A stretch of DNA of 11,620 bases. Origin: Oscillospiraceae bacterium (GTDB lineage: Bacteria; Bacillota_A; Clostridia; Oscillospirales; Oscillospiraceae). The notes under the pieces are model-generated. The model was not told the origin of the DNA. It worked only from the letters and a program-made list of their open reading frames with translations, and made no database searches. Location: NCBI GenBank assembly GCA_017537045.1, contig JAFYLN010000162.1:1-11620 (forward strand). The letters run 5' to 3'. Position numbers and translations under genes: made by a program. Below are positions 1 through 6,668 of this stretch, in pieces. Within the stretch, counting starts at the first letter, position 1. Each line of letters starts with the position of its first letter.

Positions 1-7
1 CGAAGCC

Positions 8-130
8 CTTGGCTCTCCCTCTGGGAGAGCTGTCAAAAATCGAAGCGATTTTTGACTGAGAGGGAAAATAACGAACCCTCTCCGCCCCAAATCCTTGATT
101 TGGGGCACCTCTCCCAAAGGGAGAGGCAAG
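8..130. repeat. MITE-like structured inverted-repeat element
   Basis: The ends (8-32 and 106-130) are imperfect inverted repeats matching at 22 of 25 positions; each end is itself partly palindromic around CTCTCCC/GGGAGAG. Inside are three more perfect dyads: a 10-bp stem at 32-41/47-56 with a 5-base loop, a 7-bp stem at 58-64/76-82, and a 10-bp stem at 84-93/97-106 with a 3-base loop. No coding potential is evident. The layout resembles small non-autonomous elements found between genes in gut Clostridia. Whether it moves or is only an RNA/DNA structure cannot be told from one copy. It lies just upstream of the promoter of the first operon. Confidence 0.75.
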
Positions 131-184
131 TTTTCAACAGCACGACAAACTGAAATTTGATATTTTCCCTTTCTTTACAAGGCG

Positions 185-214
185 GTTGCAATGGGGGCAG
201 AATTTTGCTATAAT
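185..214 (+). promoter_or_regulatory. Promoter of the seven-gene operon (extended -10)
   Basis: A -35 box TTGCAA (185-190) is followed after 18 bp by a perfect TATAAT (209-214). The -10 is preceded by TGC, giving the extended -10 form TGnTATAAT. Transcription would start near 221, leaving a leader of only about 23 nt that carries the GGAGGGG ribosome site at 233-239. It is the only clear promoter seen ahead of the 244-5227 gene run. Confidence 0.75.
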
Positions 215-243
215 GTATATAAGTATTGTTTTGGAGGGGAATT

Positions 244-912
244 ATGGACAGCGAAAAGTTGAAGCTACAGATCGGCAGCAATATTGCATCCTACCGCAAG
301 CGTGCCGGTCTGACACAGGCAGGACTTGCCGAACGGCTGAATTATTCCGACAAGGCTGTTTCCAAGTGGGAACGGGGTGAATCCATGCCCGATGTAACCA
401 CACTGGTGCAATTGGCTGAGCAATTTGAGATTACTGTCAACGATCTGGTAGTCGATCCCAATGCACTGCCCGGAAATCCCGGAACGCTGGAAAAAGCCAT
501 GACGCAGGTTTCCGAAAAGGCACTGAAGCGCAAGGCAGATAAGAACATCATTCTTGGTCTTTCCTCGATTCTTGTGTGGTTCGTGGCACTGCTGCTGTAT
601 GTACTGCTGTCCAGCTTCGGCATCGGCGACCGCTGGAACTGGGTGTTCTTCTTCTACGCCATCCCCGCCAACTGCATCGTACTGCTGAGCCTTCGCTCTG
701 CATGGCATGATTTCCGCTGGAACAAGATTCTGATCTCCGGCATTGTTTGGGGAGCACTTCTGAGCATCTACATCACCGCCACGTTCTGGAGCTTCAATCT
801 CTGGAGGATTTTCCTGCTGGGAATTCTGGGGCAGGCCGCTATTTTCCTGTGGTTCCGGATGTTCCGTCCGGCAAAGGAGCAAATTCAGGAGGATGAAAAA
901 GAAAATGGATAA
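244..912 (+). CDS. XRE-family regulator with C-terminal four-helix membrane domain
   Basis: This 222-residue protein has an N-terminal Cro/C1-type helix-turn-helix (about residues 7-62). Characteristic features are LTQAGLAERL, the recognition-helix region SDKAVSKWERG and the tail MPDVTTLVQLAEQF. After a charged linker come four hydrophobic segments at about 101-124, 131-151, 160-181 and 186-206, so the DNA-binding domain is probably tethered to the inner face of the membrane. Proteins of this build are common one-component regulators in Clostridia; the signal is unknown. The ATG at 244 is chosen because GGAGGGG lies just upstream; a TTG at 226 in the same frame precedes that site. As first gene of the operon it may control its own promoter. 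The target genes and ligand are not visible from sequence. Confidence 0.85.
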   Translation: MDSEKLKLQIGSNIASYRKRAGLTQAGLAERLNYSDKAVSKWERGESMPDVTTLVQLAEQFEITVNDLVVDPNALPGNPGTLEKAMTQVSEKALKRKADKNIILGLSSILVWFVALLLYVLLSSFGIGDRWNWVFFFYAIPANCIVLLSLRSAWHDFRWNKILISGIVWGALLSIYITATFWSFNLWRIFLLGILGQAAIFLWFRMFRPAKEQIQEDEKENG

Positions 913-1438
913 GAAAGAACTGCGTGATTATATCCGCAAGCATAAGCGCGCCATGACGGTCGAGGAGATCGAAACCAAAAGCAAAAGATTAGGCGAGCTT
1001 TTCCTTGCGTCTGACCTTTACAAGCAGGCAAAAAACATTTATGGATACCTTCCTTACAATCAGGAAGTGCGCACCACTGCCATGCTGGAGCAGGCGCAAA
1101 AAGACGGAAAACGTGTTGCCGTGCCTAAGATTCTGGGTGACACCATGATCTTCGTCTGGCTGGACGATTTAACAGCCGTGGAAAAAGGCTATTCCAAGAT
1201 CCCGGAGCCTGTGGATCTGACTCCCATTGCCGATGATCCCACGGCGCTGGTGCTGATGCCCGGTATGGCATTTGATCCCGAAGGTCACCGTTGCGGCTAT
1301 GGCGGCGGTTTTTACGATAAATTTCTGGCTTCCGAGCCGGATCATCCAACACTGGCACTGTGTTATGATTTCCAGATGCTCCCCCATCTGGAAACTGAGG
1401 AGTTTGATATTCCCGTAGACTGCGTTCTGTGGGCTTAA
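905..1438 (+). CDS. fau: 5-formyltetrahydrofolate cyclo-ligase
   Basis: The protein catalyses ATP-dependent conversion of 5-formyl-THF to 5,10-methenyl-THF, returning a storage or inhibitory folate to one-carbon metabolism in the cytoplasm. Its family signature is clear near residues 117-141: LVLMPGMAFDPEG, then HRCGYGGGFYDKF, giving the usual D, G, R, GxGGGxYD pattern (D124, R129, G133-135, Y137, D138). The N-terminal basic segment KKELRDYIRKHKR is also typical. Length from the ATG at 905 is 177 residues, normal for the family. An ATG at 893 would abut the AGGAGG at 887-892 with no spacer, so 905, 12 nt downstream, is the better start. It overlaps the regulator gene by 8 nt. The symbol follows the E. 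coli name (fau/ygfA); B. subtilis calls it yqgN. Confidence 0.92.
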   Translation: MDKKELRDYIRKHKRAMTVEEIETKSKRLGELFLASDLYKQAKNIYGYLPYNQEVRTTAMLEQAQKDGKRVAVPKILGDTMIFVWLDDLTAVEKGYSKIPEPVDLTPIADDPTALVLMPGMAFDPEGHRCGYGGGFYDKFLASEPDHPTLALCYDFQMLPHLETEEFDIPVDCVLWA

Positions 1439-1448
1439 GGAGAAAGCT

Positions 1449-2021
1449 ATGCGACTTGCAGTGATGATTCTGGTAGCGGCAGCTACATTCGGCCTGTGCT
1501 ACCTGTTTGATAAAGGTTTCCAGAAGTATTTCCGCAGCAAAAAACAGCACCGCAGCGGTCTTGCCGTGCGGTTGAACAAGATGTACAGCATTGCGGGTGT
1601 GCTTCTGTTCGTTCTCGGCGTGGTTGCAGTCATCAACGGTGCTGCAGAAAATGGAGTCCTGCTTTACGGCGGTGTCCTGGTTTTGCTTCTGGGTATCGGT
1701 CTTTGTGTTTACCACTTGAGCTTCGGCATTTTCTATGATGCAGATTCCTTTGTCTGCACTTGCTTTGGAAAAAAGGAGATCACTTACCGATACAGCGACA
1801 TTCTCATTCAGAAGCTGTATGTGATCACCGGTGGCAGCCTTGTGGTAGAGCTGCATATGACTGACGGAAAAACTGTCGGCATTCAGACTACCATGAACGG
1901 TGCCTATCCGTTTCTGGACGCAGCTTTTGCCGGATGGTGCAGCCAGAAAGGCATCAACACCGAAGATTGCAGTTTTCATGACCCGGCAAACCATTTGTGG
2001 TTTCCCCAGGAGGAAGCATAA
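1449..2021 (+). CDS. Small membrane protein with C-terminal PH-like beta domain
   Basis: I do not recognise this 190-residue protein with certainty. Residues 1-20 form a hydrophobic N-terminal helix, followed by a basic stretch (KKQHRSGLAVRLNK) and a helical hairpin at about 45-64 and 69-90. Residues 91-160 alternate short hydrophobic strands and turns (FGIFYDADSF, KKEITYRYSDI, SLVVELHMTDGKTVGI). This resembles the bacterial PH-like domains that often follow two membrane helices in Firmicutes. The tail is rich in Cys, His and Trp (C164, C174, H177, H182, W184) without a recognised motif. The ribosome site AAGGAG (1437-1442) overlaps the stop of the preceding gene, and the next gene begins inside this stop as TAATG, indicating coupled translation. 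A role at the membrane with the upstream membrane-bound regulator is speculation. Confidence 0.7.
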   Translation: MRLAVMILVAAATFGLCYLFDKGFQKYFRSKKQHRSGLAVRLNKMYSIAGVLLFVLGVVAVINGAAENGVLLYGGVLVLLLGIGLCVYHLSFGIFYDADSFVCTCFGKKEITYRYSDILIQKLYVITGGSLVVELHMTDGKTVGIQTTMNGAYPFLDAAFAGWCSQKGINTEDCSFHDPANHLWFPQEEA

Positions 2022-2644
2022 TGCACATCCCAAAGGTCACAACTGACCAGCTGGAGCTGGTGACGTTTCAGCAGGCGCTGGAAGCCGCCAATCAGCCAAG
2101 CGGTGATTATGATATTGAAAAATGGCTCTATGCACCACCCTTTTACTCAGAATACCGTTACATTCTGGGTACGCGGGGAAAGAATCCCCTGATCTGTATC
2201 GGCATCAACCCCTCCACTGCAGAGCCGGACAATCTGGACAACACTCTCAAATCCGTAGAGCGGATCGCTCTCGGCAACGGTTTTGACAGTTTTATCATGT
2301 TCAACGTCTATGCCCAGCGGGCGACCGATCCCAACACTATGGAACGCACCTGCAACATGATGCTTCACAAGGAAAACCTGAAAGCCTTCCGCTATGTGCT
2401 TTCCATTTCGGAAAAGCCGGCTGTCTGGGCAGCATGGGGTGCCATCATTGAAAAGCGCAAATACCTGAGCGCCTGCGTGCGGGATATGCTGGAGGCGGGG
2501 GAAGAATACGGTGCAAGCTGGTACTGCGCCGGTGCCATCACCAAAAAAGGGCATCCCCATCACCCGCTTTACCTGCGAAAAGATGAAAAAATCAAGACCT
2601 TCGACGTTTCGACTTACTTAGACACGCTTCAGGAGATATTATGA
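2021..2644 (+). CDS. DUF1643 domain-containing protein
   Basis: This 207-residue soluble protein carries the conserved blocks of the DUF1643 family: GINPSTAEPDNLDNT at 61-75, FNVYAQRATDP at 94-104, AAWG at 137-140 and GHPHHPLYLRKD at 178-189. No biochemical function is established for the family. The conserved Asn/Ser/Thr, Asp and His residues and the alpha/beta pattern suggest an enzyme or nucleotide-binding fold, but that is inference. The ATG at 2021 overlaps the preceding stop by one base and has AGGAGG at 2008-2013 with 7-nt spacing; an earlier in-frame alternative start at 1997 lies upstream of that ribosome site and is rejected. It overlaps the next gene by ATGA. Confidence 0.85.
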   Translation: MHIPKVTTDQLELVTFQQALEAANQPSGDYDIEKWLYAPPFYSEYRYILGTRGKNPLICIGINPSTAEPDNLDNTLKSVERIALGNGFDSFIMFNVYAQRATDPNTMERTCNMMLHKENLKAFRYVLSISEKPAVWAAWGAIIEKRKYLSACVRDMLEAGEEYGASWYCAGAITKKGHPHHPLYLRKDEKIKTFDVSTYLDTLQEIL

Positions 2645-3162
2645 AATTACTGATCGCATCCGACATTCATGGCTCTGCCTACTGGTGCCGAAAGCTCATG
2701 GAAATGATCGAAGCAGAGCAGCCTGACAGGGTGGTTCTGCTGGGTGACCTGCTTTATCATGGTCCGCGCAACGATCTTCCCAGAGAGTACGCCCCAAAAG
2801 AAGTGATCCCCATGCTCAGCTCGATAAAGGAGAAAATTCTCGCGGTACGCGGCAACTGCGAAGCAGAAGTGGATCAGATGGTACTGCCTTTTCCCTGTAT
2901 GGCGGATTACGCCATGATAGAGGCAGACGGGCAGACAGTCTATCTGACCCATGGCCATCTGCACAGCCCAGAGAAGCTGCCGCCTTTGCAGCCGGGCAGC
3001 ATTTTCCTGAGCGGACATACCCACATCAAGCTGGACAAAACCGTGGACGGCATCCGCTGCCTGAATCCCGGCAGTGTGTCCATCCCCAAGGATGGCAGCC
3101 ACAGCCTGCTGGTGTGGGAAAAGGGAGAATTCCGTTTCTGTATTCTGGAGGAAAGCGTATGA
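2641..3162 (+). CDS. yfcE: YfcE-like metallophosphodiesterase
   Basis: This 173-residue protein is a calcineurin-like metallophosphoesterase of the YfcE/MJ0936 class. The dinuclear metal site is complete: D8 and H10 in SDIH, D36 in LLGDL, N72 in RGNCE, H104 in THGH, and H126 and H128 in SGHTH. The YfcE-specific stretch LYHGPRNDLP (39-48) follows the second motif. Family members hydrolyse artificial phosphodiesters and need Mn or similar; the natural substrate is not settled. The length is usual for the family. It starts at the ATGA overlap with the DUF1643 gene, with AGGAGA at 2631-2636, and is itself overlapped by the next gene through another ATGA, so the trio is likely translated in coupled fashion. 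Confidence 0.92.
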   Translation: MKLLIASDIHGSAYWCRKLMEMIEAEQPDRVVLLGDLLYHGPRNDLPREYAPKEVIPMLSSIKEKILAVRGNCEAEVDQMVLPFPCMADYAMIEADGQTVYLTHGHLHSPEKLPPLQPGSIFLSGHTHIKLDKTVDGIRCLNPGSVSIPKDGSHSLLVWEKGEFRFCILEESV

Positions 3163-3335
3163 ATGGCAGTGAATGCGAAACCTGCTGGTACTATGACTAC
3201 GACGAAGAGTATGAAGAATACTTTTGTATGATGGATCTGGACGAGGACGAGGTTTACCGCTTTTTCGTTACGCCCAAGGCCCGCTGTCCCTATTACCGGC
3301 AGGGTGATGATTATACACTTGCAAGGAGACAGTAA
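3159..3335 (+). CDS. Small acidic four-cysteine protein (probable DUF6472)
   Basis: This is a 58-residue protein starting at the ATGA that overlaps the yfcE stop, with GGAGG at 3147-3151 and a 7-nt spacer; this start excludes a longer in-frame extension inside yfcE. Four cysteines are arranged as C6-x2-C9, C23 and C43, flanked by tyrosines and long acidic runs (YDYDEEYEEY, MDLDEDEVY), ending with CPYYRQGDDYTLARRQ. The pattern closely resembles the small DUF6472-type proteins of Clostridia, which I recall but cannot check here. Two Cys pairs would suit a structural zinc site. No function is known. It sits 2 nt ahead of the lipoprotein gene, so it is almost certainly cotranscribed with it. Confidence 0.75.
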   Translation: MNGSECETCWYYDYDEEYEEYFCMMDLDEDEVYRFFVTPKARCPYYRQGDDYTLARRQ

Positions 3336-3337
3336 CC

Positions 3338-5227
3338 ATGAAACGCCTGACCGTGCTGACATTGGCTGCGCTTCTGATGCTGTGCAGCTGTGCTGTACAG
3401 CCGGAACCGGCCGCCACTACACCGCCGCCCACTGAGACCATTCCTGTCAGGGAACCGCTGGGCATCTATGACGCAGCAAGCAAGCTTGAGAAAGAGACGG
3501 ATGGTGCCATCAAAGCCTATCCCCTGAATAAACCCGATGCTGCCGGCTTTGCGCCCATGGGCAGCGACCTGCTGGTTTTTGCCGGGGAAGAAATCACAAC
3601 CCTGACCCGGTTCAGCGGGGAAATGCTACGCGCAGTTGCCACAACGACACTGGATCACGGTATCAGTCCTCTTGATGCTGCTGTGCGTGTCAGCGAACAG
3701 GGTATTACTTATTACGACCATCCGAAAAATCAACTGGTTTTTCTGGATGCAGACTTGCAGGAAATCAAGCGTCAAACCATGCCGGCTGCTCTCTGCGGCA
3801 CACCTGCACTCAGCACAGACTGCAGCGAATTCTACTATTGCACATCCGGTGCGCTGCGCTGCATGGATCTGGAAACAGGCCTCGACCGGCTTATCATGCA
3901 GCTGCAGTTTTCCTACCAGACACTGACAGCGCTGCATTGCAATGATATCATTGTTGTCTGCGATGTAAGAGATGAGCGCGGGCATAGCCGTCAGCTCTAT
4001 GTCAGCACCGACACCGGCGAGATCTTGCACGAAGCGGAAGATGATCTGGTGCTTCACACGGATGGCGCTTCCTACTTTGCGCAGCACAAGGACGGCGGCT
4101 ATACAGAATTTCTGTCTGGTGATTCTGAGCAGGGACCTACGCTGCTGACACCCCATACCTACGGCAGTGTTGCATTTCCCCTTTTTGAGCTTGGCAGCGT
4201 GGTTATGGTCACTGCGGATGCCTCCACAAATACCACAACGCTGGACTGCTATAACCTGCTCAGCGGCAAGCGGATCAGCAGCATCATTCTGAAAGAACTG
4301 AATTCTATCCGGAGCATTCAGGCTGACCAGGAGGCACAGAAAATATGGTTTTTGCGGTACGATCCACAATACAGATCCGATGTGCTGTACTGCTGGGATT
4401 GGAGCAAGTCCGCAGTCAGCGATAACCGCAGCTGCCTGTCAAGGCGCTACACATCCGACAACCCCGATTGGGACGGACTTTTCTCCTGCCGTGAGATTGC
4501 AGACAGGCTATCTCAAACTTACGGTGTTCAAGTTCTGCTGTGGGACGATGCCACCTCCTATCAACCCTGGGACTATACGCTGGTTCCGGAATATCAGGTG
4601 CCACTGATCCGGGAAAAGCTGAAAGAACTGGAGCTGTTTCTTTCCATGTACCCGGAAGGATTCCTGCCACTGTGCGCAGAGAAAACCACCAGCGGACGCA
4701 TTCAGATCTGCCTTGTGCGCAGCATTCTGGGCAATGAAGCTGTGGATGGTTCCCTGAGCGAAGCCGTTGGCCTGCAATACTGGGACAGCAACCGGAATAC
4801 CTACCTGTGCCTTTCATTGCAGTATGACGGACTTTTCCGGAATGCCTGCCATGAGATGTCCCACATCATTGACAGCCGCGTACTGACCTTTTGCAGAGCC
4901 TACGATGACTGGAACAAACTCAATCCCGAGGGATTCCAGTATAACAACAACTATATCTCCAACCTGTCGCGGGATGACCGCCAGTGGACAGAGGGCGCGG
5001 AGCGGGCTTTCATCGATACCTATTCCATGAGTTATCCAAAAGAAGACCGGGCACGGATCATGGAATACGCCATGATGGATGGAAATGAAACCTGCTTTGA
5101 ATCGGAGACTATGCAGAAAAAATTACGGCAGCTCTGTATCGGTATCCGGGAAGCTTTTGGCCTGAAAAAGTCTCCGGAAGTTTTCCGCTGGGAACAATAC
5201 CTGAAAGAACCTTTGAACAGGAAGTAG
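3338..5227 (+). CDS. Lipoprotein with propeller-like region and C-terminal HExxH metallopeptidase-like domain
   Basis: This 629-residue exported protein begins MKRLTVLTLAALLMLCSC, a lipoprotein signal with C18 as the likely lipidated cysteine, so it should be anchored on the outer face of the membrane. A Pro/Thr linker follows. Residues of about 60-380 show repeated short strands with SGxxLR, TGxxxxLY and DxxSKxxxx turns, suggesting a beta-propeller (inference). The C-terminal part contains HEMSH (505-509), a canonical HExxH zinc motif. About 45 residues later comes EGAERAFIDTYS (552-563), then YPKEDRAR. E555 (or D560) is placed 46-50 residues after the motif, similar to the third zinc ligand of anthrax lethal factor-type peptidases. 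The substrate is unknown. AAGGAGA (3323-3329) sits 8 nt before the ATG. It is last in the operon and followed by a terminator. Confidence 0.75.
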   Translation: MKRLTVLTLAALLMLCSCAVQPEPAATTPPPTETIPVREPLGIYDAASKLEKETDGAIKAYPLNKPDAAGFAPMGSDLLVFAGEEITTLTRFSGEMLRAVATTTLDHGISPLDAAVRVSEQGITYYDHPKNQLVFLDADLQEIKRQTMPAALCGTPALSTDCSEFYYCTSGALRCMDLETGLDRLIMQLQFSYQTLTALHCNDIIVVCDVRDERGHSRQLYVSTDTGEILHEAEDDLVLHTDGASYFAQHKDGGYTEFLSGDSEQGPTLLTPHTYGSVAFPLFELGSVVMVTADASTNTTTLDCYNLLSGKRISSIILKELNSIRSIQADQEAQKIWFLRYDPQYRSDVLYCWDWSKSAVSDNRSCLSRRYTSDNPDWDGLFSCREIADRLSQTYGVQVLLWDDATSYQPWDYTLVPEYQVPLIREKLKELELFLSMYPEGFLPLCAEKTTSGRIQICLVRSILGNEAVDGSLSEAVGLQYWDSNRNTYLCLSLQYDGLFRNACHEMSHIIDSRVLTFCRAYDDWNKLNPEGFQYNNNYISNLSRDDRQWTEGAERAFIDTYSMSYPKEDRARIMEYAMMDGNETCFESETMQKKLRQLCIGIREAFGLKKSPEVFRWEQYLKEPLNRK

Positions 5228-5283
5228 ATGTATCTAGACCGCGCATTGAGCGCAAACGTCTTTCTCGTATGGACAAATTATAC

Positions 5284-5325
5284 AAAAACAGCAGTTTTAC
5301 TTTATTGAAACTGCTGTTTTTTATT
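5284..5325 (+). terminator. Rho-independent terminator of the seven-gene operon
   Basis: A perfect 14-bp stem (5284-5297 with 5308-5321) encloses a 10-base loop and runs into a T-rich tail. It lies 57 nt after the lipoprotein stop. The A-rich and T-rich stem bases mean it could also work on the opposite strand, but no minus-strand gene needs it. Confidence 0.85.
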
Positions 5326-5343
5326 TCATGGATACGAAAACAC

Positions 5344-5371
5344 TTGTATCTCAAATTCAGTGTAGTAAAAT
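5344..5371 (+). promoter_or_regulatory. Possible promoter of the solenoid-protein gene
   Basis: TTGTAT (5344-5349) and TAAAAT (5366-5371) are separated by 16 bp, placed after the upstream terminator and about 50 nt before the start codon. Both boxes deviate from consensus, so this is a tentative call. The leader carries a strong AGGAGG at 5406-5411 with 8-nt spacing to the ATG at 5420. Confidence 0.4.
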
Positions 5372-5419
5372 GAAAATGGTACTTGACCTTTTCAGTTTTT
5401 TCTACAGGAGGTAAGAAAA

Positions 5420-6622
5420 ATGAAATTATTCAGAAGGACCTTCGCATTGCTGATGGTGTTGGCTCTAATGATGTCCATGACGATCAGCGTATTTGCAGTT
5501 ACTACCGTTGAAGAACTCCAGCAGGCAATTAACAATGGCGAGACGGATATTACGATTCAGAATAATATTGATGGCGATTACGATGTAATTGATCTCGGCA
5601 GCAGTGACGTAACGATTGGTGCTGATACCGATGCTGCGGGCAATAAATATGAGCTCAGCAAAGTTGAATTTACGAGCACTTCCGGTGGCAGTGTTGAGAT
5701 TAACACCAATGTGAACGATACTGCCGCGGCAGGAAATGCTCAGGTTACTATCAATGGTAATGTCGACGATGGTGTTCAGGCAATGGATGAAGCTTCTGTC
5801 ACCGTTAACGGCGATGTTACCGGCACAAGCTATGGTGTCGTGGCTGAGGACGAAGCAACGGTCATTGTTAACGGCAATGTGGACGGTGGTACTTACGGTG
5901 TTTTGGCCGAGGGTTCCTCCACTATAGCTGTTGACGGCAATGTCGCCGGCGGCGATGCAACCGGTGATGGTAGTATAGGCGGCGTGGCTATCGGTGCAGT
6001 GGCTACCGCAACTGTTACCGTTACCGGCAATGCTACCGGCGGTGATGCGCTGGGAAAGAATGGTGTATCTGGTCCGGCTCTTGTAATTGCATCTACCGAA
6101 GCCGGTCAGACACCCGGTTCGGTCATTGTTTATGGCGATGTACGCGGCGGCGAAGCATTGGGCGAGGATTCCACGCAGTTACCTGATATTTACGTCGGTA
6201 TCATGGAAGATGGCGAACTGCCCAGCATCTCCGTCGGTTCCTATGAGACCATTGGTGGTGTCGCCCTTGGTGGAAGTACCAGTGGTCGTGACCTGACCGA
6301 TGAAGAGCTGGAAGTTATCATCGAAGACATCCAGATCATTGAAAAGGAATGCGAGCCTGAACCTGTGCAGGCAGGCTTGGAATCCCACTATGGTTATCTG
6401 CTGCAGGCCATCTTGATGGCGAAGGCTGGCGACGAAGTCACCACCGATGTGGGTGCCCGGAAGAGCATTCCCTCTGCGATCATCGATGCTGCCCGCATTG
6501 CAGAGATCAAGCTGATCATCAAGTGGACCGGCGGTGACGATCTGGTCATTACAAAGGACTTCACCGCAGAACTCAGCGGCGATGTTCTGCTGACCGATCT
6601 GGCTGAAATGCTGAAAAAGTAA
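5420..6622 (+). CDS. Secreted acidic repeat protein, probable beta-solenoid
   Basis: This 400-residue protein has a Sec signal peptide (basic MKLFRR, hydrophobic core, SVFA cleavage near residue 26). The mature N-terminus TTVEELQQAINNGETDITIQ resembles the entry coil of parallel beta-helix proteins. Residues 105-245 contain repeated turns with the core V-x-G-N/D-V: INGNV (111), VNGDV (129), VNGNV (150), VDGNV (171), VTGNA (201), VYGDV (237). Three are spaced exactly 21 residues (63 bp) apart. Interspersed YGV-AE/GGDA segments suggest solenoid rungs. After an acidic stretch (DLTDEELEVIIEDIQIIEKE) comes a separate C-terminal domain (about 317-400). There is no LPXTG, SLH or lysozyme motif, so it may be freely secreted or bound non-covalently. 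Only one cysteine occurs in the mature chain. Adhesion or surface coating is a guess. Confidence 0.75.
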   Translation: MKLFRRTFALLMVLALMMSMTISVFAVTTVEELQQAINNGETDITIQNNIDGDYDVIDLGSSDVTIGADTDAAGNKYELSKVEFTSTSGGSVEINTNVNDTAAAGNAQVTINGNVDDGVQAMDEASVTVNGDVTGTSYGVVAEDEATVIVNGNVDGGTYGVLAEGSSTIAVDGNVAGGDATGDGSIGGVAIGAVATATVTVTGNATGGDALGKNGVSGPALVIASTEAGQTPGSVIVYGDVRGGEALGEDSTQLPDIYVGIMEDGELPSISVGSYETIGGVALGGSTSGRDLTDEELEVIIEDIQIIEKECEPEPVQAGLESHYGYLLQAILMAKAGDEVTTDVGARKSIPSAIIDAARIAEIKLIIKWTGGDDLVITKDFTAELSGDVLLTDLAEMLKK

Positions 6623-6633
6623 GAAAGCGTTTT

Positions 6634-6668
6634 AAAAGTGGCTGTTGCTTTTGCAACAGCCACTTGTT
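6634..6668. terminator. Bidirectional terminator between convergent genes
   Basis: A perfect 13-bp stem (6636-6648 with 6653-6665) around a TTTT loop lies between the stop of the solenoid gene (6622) and the stop of the minus-strand LCP gene (6669). On the plus strand the tail is short (TTGTTTC); on the minus strand the stem runs into TTTTAAAA. Serving both convergent transcripts is the simplest reading. Confidence 0.75.

Noticed and set aside
33..281. Minus-strand 82-codon frame across the first repeat element
   Set aside because: It is made mostly of repeat hairpins and crosses the operon promoter; no credible ribosome site or domain.
1125..2033. Long minus-strand frame of about 300 codons
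   Set aside because: It lies opposite two convincing plus-strand genes with ribosome sites and recognisable families; its translation has no domain-like pattern.
3626..4369. Minus-strand frame of 247 codons inside the lipoprotein gene
   Set aside because: It is a shadow of the plus-strand frame, with no ribosome site and composition unlike a real protein.
5704..5960. Possible CRISPR-like or tandem DNA repeats in the solenoid gene
   Set aside because: The 63-bp period is in frame and diverged, explained by protein repeats; there are no unique spacers between identical repeats.
5420..6622. Cell-wall anchored adhesin with sorting signal
   Set aside because: The C-terminus ends LLTDLAEMLKK, without LPXTG, hydrophobic helix plus basic tail, or SLH repeats.
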